This document shows, one piece after another, positions 58,263 to 64,000 of a stretch of 64,000 nucleotides of DNA. Every line of letters begins with the position of its first letter. Positions within the stretch are counted from its first letter, which is position 1. Origin of the DNA: UBA2357 sp041678045 (GTDB taxonomy: Bacteria; Pseudomonadota; Gammaproteobacteria; Burkholderiales; Rhodocyclaceae); contig JBAYOV010000005.1 in the NCBI GenBank assembly GCA_041678045.1, positions 47,676-111,675 on the forward strand. Direction: 5' to 3'. The notes under the pieces were generated by a model. It ran no database searches, had not been told where the DNA came from, and saw only the letters and a list, made by a program, of their open reading frames with translations. The position numbers and the translations under genes were made by a program.

Positions 58263-58385
58263 TTATTGACCCGGCCCCAAAATACCCTCTTTCCGTTTCT
58301 TGAGGGCCTGTCGAAGCCCAAGGCCCTTCGACAAGCTCAGGGCGAACGGGCGTCAGTACGTTAAAGGACCGGATTGCCGTTCCTG
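58263..58385. repeat. MITE/REP-like element, copy 2
   Basis: This matches copy 1 (42285-42408) along its length, with a 9-base internal deletion and a right end cut back to GGACCGGATT. The left end is TTATTGACCCGGCCCC. The near-identical arm GCCCTTCGACAAGCTCAGGG is shared. It lies directly upstream of the Lon-like gene, in the same orientation to its downstream gene as copy 1. Confidence 0.75.
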
Positions 58386-58544
58386 CATCAATCCGCAGTT
58401 CGCTTGCACCCCAGCTCAGGGCTGCCGATAATCGTAACAGCAACCCGGGCTGAAACCGCAGCACTTGCGCATGGTCAAGGAATTCATGGTCGTGCGCAGC
58501 CGACAATGCGACACGGCCCTCAACAGGGAAAAGCACGCAAGCCG

Positions 58545-59630
58545 ATGAAAACCATTCCGATCACCCCTGCGGGCGCCGAACCCCCGCTGTTGCAGCGCGC
58601 CCTCGCGCTCGACCCCCCGCCCGCCGGCGCGTTGCGTGACCGGCGCGGGCGCGAAGTGCGCGATCTGCGCATTTCGGTGACCGATCGCTGCAATTTCCGC
58701 TGCGTGTATTGCATGCCTCGTGCGATCTTCGATCACGACTACCCTTTCCTGCCCCGTGCCGACCTGCTCAGTTTCGAGGAAATCACCCGTGTGGCGCGCG
58801 TGTTTGCCGCACGCGGCGTGCGCAAGCTGCGCATCACCGGAGGCGAGCCGCTGCTGCGCAAGGATGTGGACCGTCTGATTGCCCAGCTCGCGCACATTCC
58901 CGACATCGAGCTGACCCTCACCACGAACGGGGTGCTGCTGCCGAAAATGGCCCAGCGGCTGCGCGATGCGGGTCTGCAACGCGTCACGGTGAGTCTGGAC
59001 GCAATCGATGACGGCATCTTCCGTGCGATGAACGACGCCAACTATCCGGTGGCCGACGTGCTGCGGGGCATCGAGGCCGCCGAACGGGCCGGACTGGGGC
59101 CGATCAAGGTCAACATGGTGGTCAAGCGTGGCGTCAACGACCGTGACATCCTGCCGATGGCGCGTCATTTTCGCGACACCGGTCATATCGTGCGCTTCAT
59201 CGAGTTCATGGATGTGGGCAGCTCGAACGGCTGGAAGATGGATGAGGTGGTGCCCTCGCGCGAGATCATCGAGCGCATCGACGCCGTGCATCCGCTGGTG
59301 TCACTCGACCCGAACTACACCGGCGAAGTGGCCGAGCGCTGGCGTTACCGCGATGGCGCAGGCGAAATCGGCGTGATCTCGTCGGTGACCCAGGCCTTTT
59401 GTGCGACCTGTACCCGCATCCGGCTGTCGACCGAAGGCAAGCTGTACACCTGCCTGTTCGCCGACCACGGGCACGACTTGCGCACCCTGCTGCGTGGCGG
59501 CGCGGACGATGCGCTGATCGACCGGGCAATCGCCGCAGTGTGGCAGAACCGTGACGACCGTTACTCCGAAATCCGCACCGCCAACACGGCACGGCGGCCA
59601 CGCATAGAGATGTCCTACATCGGCGGCTGA
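58545..59630 (+). CDS. moaA: MoaA, GTP 3',8-cyclase (molybdenum cofactor synthesis)
   Basis: A 361-residue radical-SAM enzyme catalysing the first step of molybdopterin synthesis. The N-terminal cluster motif CNFRCVYC and the C-terminal cluster ligands CATCTRIRLSTEGKLYTC are intact. The protein ends in the conserved Gly-Gly (YIGG). The N-terminus is about 30 residues longer than usual; the start at MKTIPITPAG is favoured by family length. The 3' end overlaps the facing GGDEF-EAL gene by 16 bases. Confidence 0.96.
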   Translation: MKTIPITPAGAEPPLLQRALALDPPPAGALRDRRGREVRDLRISVTDRCNFRCVYCMPRAIFDHDYPFLPRADLLSFEEITRVARVFAARGVRKLRITGGEPLLRKDVDRLIAQLAHIPDIELTLTTNGVLLPKMAQRLRDAGLQRVTVSLDAIDDGIFRAMNDANYPVADVLRGIEAAERAGLGPIKVNMVVKRGVNDRDILPMARHFRDTGHIVRFIEFMDVGSSNGWKMDEVVPSREIIERIDAVHPLVSLDPNYTGEVAERWRYRDGAGEIGVISSVTQAFCATCTRIRLSTEGKLYTCLFADHGHDLRTLLRGGADDALIDRAIAAVWQNRDDRYSEIRTANTARRPRIEMSYIGG

Positions 59631-62287
59631 ACCACACCCCCGCACTGCCGCAGGCGCATGCTGAAGCCGGCCACCGGTTCGGGACGGCCGAACAGGTAGC
59701 CCTGCAGCATGTCGCAGTCGTGCGCAACCAGAAATTCGCGCTGCCCCTCGGTTTCCACCCCTTCGGCCACCACCTGGCGGCCCAGGCTGTGTGCCAGCGC
59801 AATCACGGCTGCGGCAATCGTGCCTTCCGAGCGGGCATCCTGGATGTCGTTGACGAAGGCCCGGTCGATCTTCAGCACATCCACATCGAACAGTTTCAGA
59901 TACGCCAGCGAGGAGTAGCCGGAACCAAAGTCGTCGATCGACAGCACCACCCCCATCGCACGCAGCTGCGTGAGGATGTCGATGGTGCGGGTCACATCGC
60001 GCATCAGCATGGTTTCGGTCAGCTCGAACTCCAGCAGGCTGGCCGGCAGCCGGTATTCGGCCAGCAGGGCACGCACCAGACCAACGATGTCCTGATGCGA
60101 AAACTGCTGTGCCGACAGATTCACCGCCACCGGCACCGGCTGCAGGCCCTCGTCCATCCACCGGCGCAGTTGCCGGCAGACGCTGCGCAATACCCACTCG
60201 CCAATCGGCACGATCAGGCCCGACTCCTCCGCTGCCGGCACGAAACGCCCCGGGGCGAGCAGGCCCAGCTCCGGATGCTGCCAGCGCAGCAAGGCTTCGG
60301 CACCGCTCAGGCGGCCATCCGCGCTCAGCACCTTGGGCTGGTAGTACACCAGCAGCTCTTCCCGGTCGAGTGCGCCGCGCAACTGATGCTCCAGCAGCAA
60401 TTCGCCCAGCGAGGCCGTGTTGAGCTCAGCCGAGTAAAACTGGAAGCAGTTGCGGCCATCGGTCTTTGCGCCATACATGGCCGCATCGGCATGCCGCAGC
60501 AAGGTGGAGGCCGTGGCGCCATCGTCCGGATACAACGCAACCCCAATGCTTGCCGTCACGGTCAGCTCATGCTCGCCCAGGCGGTACGGCACCTCCAGCA
60601 CCTGCACGAGCTTGCGGGCAATGGCGGTCGCATCCTGCACCGACGCGAGATCGGGCAACACCACCACAAACTCATCCCCGCCCTGGCGCGCCACGGTATC
60701 GGTTTCACGCACGGTCTGCATGCAGCGCCGGGCGACCTGCAGCAGCAGGTCGTCGCCCAGCTCATGGCCGAGCGTGTCGTTGATCGGCTTGAAGCGGTCG
60801 AGGTTGATGAACAGCACCGCCGCGCGATGCTGCTGGCGCCGTGCCTGGAGGATGGCCTGATCGAGCCGGTCGAGCAGCAGGAACCGGTTGGGCAGGTTGG
60901 TGAGGGCGTCGTGATTGGCGAGATGCTCGATCCGCGCCTCGGCCGCCTTGCGCTCGGTAATGTCCGAAAAGATGCCGATATAGTGACTCGGCTGGCCCTC
61001 TTCTGAACGCACTGCCGTGATCGACAGCCACTCGGGAAACAGCTCACCGCTGGCGCGCCGGTTCCAGATCTCGCCCTGCCACTTCCCATCGGCAGTCAGC
61101 CGGGCCCACATGTCGTGGTAAAAGCTCTTGTCCTGACGCCCCGACGAAAGCACCGAAGGCCGCTGCCCCACCACATCGTGGGTGGCAAAACCGGTGATTT
61201 CGGTGAATGCCGGATTCACCGCCACGATGCGCGAATGCGCGTCGGTAATCGTCATCCCTTCGGTGGCGTTGGTGAATACCGTCGCATACAGGTTGAGCTC
61301 GTCGCGTGTCCGGCGCAGGGCTTCGATGCGCTCCTCCAGATCGTGATTGGCGCGCGCAAGATCATGCGAAGTGCGGCCCAGCCGCAGCATGGCCGATGCC
61401 AGGTAGCCGTCCAGCGCCAGCGCGAACACATACAGCATCACCCGGTACAGGTGCGCCCGGCGTGCGGCCTCCTCATATCCACTGGCGTACACCAGGCTCA
61501 CCTGCTCGGCCAGACTCGCCGTGGGCTGGGCGAGAATGCGCTGGGTGAGCGCATCGACCGCCGGCTTGCGCACCAGAACCACCTCGCCATGGCGCAGCAC
61601 ATCGCGCAGATCCTGCTGACGTGCCTCGTCCAGACCGGGGAGCAGGTGTTCAAGCGCATTCAACCGGTCGGCCAGCTCCTCGGCGAGATCGGCCGATGCA
61701 TTGTGCGAGTAAGTCATGATGCCCCGCACCAGCAGGCCGACCGGCCGGGTCTCCATCACGGTCGAACCTGCCGCGCCGATGAAGCGGTCGGCCGCCTCCG
61801 GCAGATAGGCCATGGAATTGCGCAGCACCGAGATTTCACGCTTGAAGTGATCCACCATGTGCGCCTTCTCCTGCTGCACCTGCTGCAACTCGGCGACCTG
61901 CTCCAGCAAAGTGGCACGCGCCTCGGCAGACAGAAAAGCCGGCGTGCGGGCCAGGTGGGTGCTGGTGCGCGTCACCTCGCTCACGGTCGCCACGATGGTG
62001 TCGAAATCGGCCTGCAACCCGACCCGGCTCGCCAGCACGGCGGCGTTCAGCTCGGCGTCGGACTGGCGCAGCTCACGCAGACTGCGCTCATATTCATGAT
62101 GGTCACGGTCGCTCACCGCATCGGCGCGCAGGAACAGGAAGCTGAGCAGGCCGGCCGTCAGTGCAATCACCAGTACAAGCACCGCCAGCCTGTGCGGATG
62201 GCTACCGTTGGGAGCCCCCCCCTTCAGCTCGTGGGCAAGCGGTCGGGCGCCGGCATCGGCGGGTACTGCGTCATCCACCGTGCTCAT
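59615..62287 (-). CDS. Membrane PAS-GGDEF-EAL cyclic-di-GMP protein with helical sensor domain
   Basis: An 890-residue protein. Helices at about residues 34-54 and 281-300 bracket a periplasmic all-helical sensor resembling dAHL domains (RVGLQADFDTIV). Then follow a PAS domain (about 330-445), a GGDEF domain with intact GGDEF at 536-540, and an EAL domain from about 650 with EALLRW and later FELTETMLM and DDFGSGYSSLAYL. Both active sites look intact, so it could make or degrade c-di-GMP. Its start overlaps the peroxidase stop by four bases, giving translational coupling. Confidence 0.93.
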   Translation of the reverse strand: MSTVDDAVPADAGARPLAHELKGGAPNGSHPHRLAVLVLVIALTAGLLSFLFLRADAVSDRDHHEYERSLRELRQSDAELNAAVLASRVGLQADFDTIVATVSEVTRTSTHLARTPAFLSAEARATLLEQVAELQQVQQEKAHMVDHFKREISVLRNSMAYLPEAADRFIGAAGSTVMETRPVGLLVRGIMTYSHNASADLAEELADRLNALEHLLPGLDEARQQDLRDVLRHGEVVLVRKPAVDALTQRILAQPTASLAEQVSLVYASGYEEAARRAHLYRVMLYVFALALDGYLASAMLRLGRTSHDLARANHDLEERIEALRRTRDELNLYATVFTNATEGMTITDAHSRIVAVNPAFTEITGFATHDVVGQRPSVLSSGRQDKSFYHDMWARLTADGKWQGEIWNRRASGELFPEWLSITAVRSEEGQPSHYIGIFSDITERKAAEARIEHLANHDALTNLPNRFLLLDRLDQAILQARRQQHRAAVLFINLDRFKPINDTLGHELGDDLLLQVARRCMQTVRETDTVARQGGDEFVVVLPDLASVQDATAIARKLVQVLEVPYRLGEHELTVTASIGVALYPDDGATASTLLRHADAAMYGAKTDGRNCFQFYSAELNTASLGELLLEHQLRGALDREELLVYYQPKVLSADGRLSGAEALLRWQHPELGLLAPGRFVPAAEESGLIVPIGEWVLRSVCRQLRRWMDEGLQPVPVAVNLSAQQFSHQDIVGLVRALLAEYRLPASLLEFELTETMLMRDVTRTIDILTQLRAMGVVLSIDDFGSGYSSLAYLKLFDVDVLKIDRAFVNDIQDARSEGTIAAAVIALAHSLGRQVVAEGVETEGQREFLVAHDCDMLQGYLFGRPEPVAGFSMRLRQCGGVVQPPM

Positions 62288-63324
62288 TGCAATCCCTGTC
62301 CCCGATAAGTGCCGGTCAGCGACTCCAGGAAGGCCACGATCAGGCGCACATCCTCGGACGACAGGGGGCGTCCCAGTTGATACCGCCCCATCACCTTCAC
62401 GGCATCTTCCAGCGTGGTAGCGCTGCCATCGTGAAAATACGGTGCCGTCAGCGCCACATTGCGCAGGCTCGGCACCTTGAATACATGGCGGTCTTCCTCA
62501 CGCCCCGTCACATTGAAGCGTCCAAGGTCGGCCGTGGTCGGATGGCCACGATCCGTAAAATAATCGTCCATCACACCAAAACGCTGAAAAAGATTGCCGC
62601 CGATATTCACCCCCTGATGGCAGCTGGCACAGCCCAGCCGCTTGAAGCGGTTGTAGCCCTCGATCTCGTCATCGCTGAGCACCCCCGGCTCACCGCGCAG
62701 ATAGCGGTCGAAGCGTGCATTGGGCGTGACCAGCGTCATCTCGAACTCGGCCAGCGCATCGGCGAGGGTGTGCGCGTTCATGCCCTGTTCCGGATACGCT
62801 TCGGCAAATGCCCTGCGGTAGTCCTCACGCCGCTCCAGCTTGGCAATCACCTGCGCCCAGTTGCTGTTCATCTCGACCGGGTTGTGTATCGGTCCGGCCA
62901 CCTGCTCCTGCAGGGTGGCGGCCCGTCCATCCCAGAACTGCGCAAACCCGAAGGCCACGTTGAATACGGTGGGCGCATTGATCGTCCCTTCCGCTCCCCC
63001 CACGCCCAACGAGCGTGCCCGCCCATCCGCTCCTCCGGAATGCAGGAAATGACAGGACGCACACGACACACTGTCGTCGCTGGACAACATCGGATCGAAG
63101 AACAGCATCTCACCCAGACGCACCCTCAGCGGGTTGTTCGTCAGTGGCGCTTGCGGCAGGGGCGAAACCGGTTCGGACCACGCCACCGCATCGGCAATCA
63201 CCGAACGGGTCACATGGGCGGACTCTCCGGTTCCGGCATCGCGCCAGGTAAACAGCACCAGCGCCAGCGCAAACACCGAAAGCACCAAAGCGATTGCAAA
63301 GTTTGAAATTCGGTATGTATTCAC
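62284..63324 (-). CDS. Di-haem cytochrome c peroxidase
   Basis: A 346-residue periplasmic peroxidase of the CcpA/MauG superfamily. An N-terminal membrane anchor or uncleaved signal (residues 9-26) precedes two c-type haem motifs, CASCH at 88-92 and 232-236. Typical stretches include GEMLFFDPMLSSDDSVSC and TINAPTVFNVAFG. It would reduce hydrogen peroxide with electrons from cytochrome c. The start is GTG with a poor ribosome-binding site and an in-frame stop closely upstream. An FNR-type box lies 34 bases before it, and the next gene is a coupled c-di-GMP protein. Confidence 0.92.
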   Translation of the reverse strand: MNTYRISNFAIALVLSVFALALVLFTWRDAGTGESAHVTRSVIADAVAWSEPVSPLPQAPLTNNPLRVRLGEMLFFDPMLSSDDSVSCASCHFLHSGGADGRARSLGVGGAEGTINAPTVFNVAFGFAQFWDGRAATLQEQVAGPIHNPVEMNSNWAQVIAKLERREDYRRAFAEAYPEQGMNAHTLADALAEFEMTLVTPNARFDRYLRGEPGVLSDDEIEGYNRFKRLGCASCHQGVNIGGNLFQRFGVMDDYFTDRGHPTTADLGRFNVTGREEDRHVFKVPSLRNVALTAPYFHDGSATTLEDAVKVMGRYQLGRPLSSEDVRLIVAFLESLTGTYRGQGLQ

Positions 63325-63330
63325 AGAATC

Positions 63331-63336
63331 ATCTTA
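63331..63336 (-). promoter_or_regulatory. Possible -10 box of the peroxidase promoter
   Basis: TAAGAT on the minus strand lies 7 bases before the GTG start. If used, transcription would begin at or next to the start codon, giving a leaderless or nearly leaderless mRNA. Confidence 0.3.
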
Positions 63337-63357
63337 ATCTGCCTGAAACATGACCGC

Positions 63358-63371
63358 TTGACTTTCATCAA
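63358..63371. promoter_or_regulatory. FNR/ANR-type box
   Basis: TTGACTTTCATCAA matches the FNR/ANR consensus TTGAT-N4-ATCAA with one change. It is centred about 40 bases upstream of the peroxidase start codon, the class II activator distance if transcription begins there. Confidence 0.6.
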
Positions 63372-63494
63372 GCCCCAACCTGCTTCAAACGCCTGCAGCC
63401 CGGCCCTGAGTACCCCCTCCAGCATTGCTGAACAGGGGCAGCGCCTGCCGGGGCGGAACATTTGCACCGCAACATCACTCACAACCAACCCTGA

Positions 63495-63512
63495 CCTGAC
63501 AAATTGGTCAGG
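63495..63512. promoter_or_regulatory. 18-base near-palindrome
   Basis: CCTGACAAATTGGTCAGG is symmetrical at eight of nine positions. It looks like a dimeric repressor operator, but I cannot assign a family. Confidence 0.35.
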
Positions 63513-63764
63513 AACCGACAACCGTTGCTGCACCACAACATGATCAGTTCCGAATATTGCGCCGCAAAACGGTGCCTCTCGGCAAAATTTATCGGACTTC
63601 GCAAAAAAGAGGGCACCCTGTACTACAGCTGTCACGAAAGGCGTGGATACTTCCCCGCTTTTCAGCATGTGCCGCTTCATCAGCATGTTGCAAAGCCGAT
63701 TCATTGCAGGCACACTGCTTCGACATGTTCCTGCACTGCATACCTATTGCATTTTTCGGGTAAT

Positions 63765-63780
63765 GGGCCTGGATCTTGCT
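63765..63780 (+). promoter_or_regulatory. Possible sigma-54 promoter for the haemerythrin gene
   Basis: GGGCCTGGATCTTGCT has the essential GG and GC with ten bases between and a perfect TTGCT -12 part; it matches 9 of 12 informative consensus positions. The start site would be about 60 bases before the haemerythrin gene. Confidence 0.35.
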
Positions 63781-63850
63781 TGGCCAAGTGCGCAATGACT
63801 TCGTTCAGACACCGGGAATTGAGCCGGTCAAAATTCTGGAGATACTGACA

Positions 63851-64000
63851 GTGCAAAGCTCGACTCTTGTGATATGGCAAGACAAATACTCGCTCAACAT
63901 GAGCGAGATCGACGATCAGCACAAGATGCTGTTCGACATCATGAACCGCCTCTGGAATGCGATCATCCAGCGCGCCGACAACCAGAAGCTGGCCGACATC
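63851..64000 (+). CDS. Bacteriohaemerythrin (5' part only)
   Basis: The first 50 residues of a haemerythrin-like oxygen-binding protein; the gene runs off the right edge. The pattern W-x3-Y-x8-ID-x-QHK-x-LF near residues 9-28 is the first half of the di-iron site, with His in DDQHKMLF. The start is a GTG with GGAGA 8 bases before it. Single-domain bacteriohaemerythrins carry or sense oxygen. Whether this one is alone or fused to a signalling domain cannot be seen. Confidence 0.85.
   Translation, partial: MQSSTLVIWQDKYSLNMSEIDDQHKMLFDIMNRLWNAIIQRADNQKLADI

Larger units (their letters stand above)
63325..63850. other. 526-base non-coding region between peroxidase and haemerythrin
   Basis: No credible gene was found; short readings here have no recognisable domains and no coding bias. 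The region is lower in GC than its surroundings. It holds an FNR-type box at the left end, an 18-base near-palindrome in the middle and a sigma-54-like site near the right end. It appears to be a bidirectional regulatory region. Confidence 0.5.

Noticed and set aside
63321..63713. Minus-strand frame of about 130 codons upstream of the peroxidase
   Set aside because: No recognisable domain, no ribosome-binding site, and it covers the FNR box and the palindrome; composition is not typical of coding sequence.

Overview
The window is about 64 kb of GC-rich chromosome that reads as a betaproteobacterium, most likely of the Azoarcus/Thauera/Aromatoleum group (Rhodocyclales). This placement is inferred from gene order (tpiA-secG-tRNA-Leu-nuoA..N; dapB..carAB-greA-yhbY-rlmE-ftsH-folP-glmM; recN-nadK-hrcA-hemH..grpE-dnaK-dnaJ), from the PEP-CTERM protein and from the signalling genes. 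Nothing in it looks like a prophage, plasmid, IS element, CRISPR array or rRNA operon. Most of it is conserved core genome, into which a few accessory genes and two copies of a small repeat have been inserted.

Layout. 1-2065: the end of a Lol lipoprotein-export operon (lolD partial, lolC) and a Nudix hydrolase. 2079-16615: a complete 14-gene complex I operon (nuoA to nuoN, minus strand), preceded by tRNA-Leu(GAG), secG and tpiA. 18101-22366: an arsenic-resistance operon (arsC-arsD-arsA-arsR-acr3) with an operator-like array of half-sites at its head. 22370-27470: the high-affinity phosphate operon pstS-pstC-pstA-pstB. Phosphate transport and arsenate detoxification therefore sit end to end, on the same strand. 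27524-34272: glmM, folP, ftsH, rlmE, yhbY, a DUF4149 membrane protein and greA. 34269-42265: carB, carA, a large hybrid histidine kinase and dapB. 42446-43450: bamE and fur, divergent. 43505-48477: recN, nadK, hrcA, hemH.

48568-51000 holds two accessory genes, a protein with EF-hand-like loops and a Ser/Thr kinase fused to a cyclic-nucleotide-binding domain. They sit between hemH and the heat-shock block grpE-dnaK-dnaJ (51253-55197). grpE and dnaK each have their own sigma-32-type promoter, and dnaK and dnaJ are separated by an internal terminator. 55313-55780 is an N-terminally truncated PEP-CTERM gene. 55806-58247 is a Lon-like protease and 58545-59630 is moaA.

The right end (59615-64000) is the least ordinary part. 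A di-haem cytochrome c peroxidase is translationally coupled to a PAS-GGDEF-EAL cyclic-di-GMP protein. A near-perfect FNR/ANR box lies 34 bp upstream of the peroxidase start. Across a 526-bp non-coding gap lies a divergent bacteriohaemerythrin gene, cut by the window edge, with a candidate sigma-54 promoter. This looks like an oxygen/peroxide-responsive signalling locus.

I see no wholly new defence or mobile system. The observations most worth checking are a ~120-bp MITE/REP-like element present twice directly upstream of genes, the peroxidase/c-di-GMP/haemerythrin locus, the kinase insertions into otherwise conserved operons, and a likely attenuator in the carAB leader.
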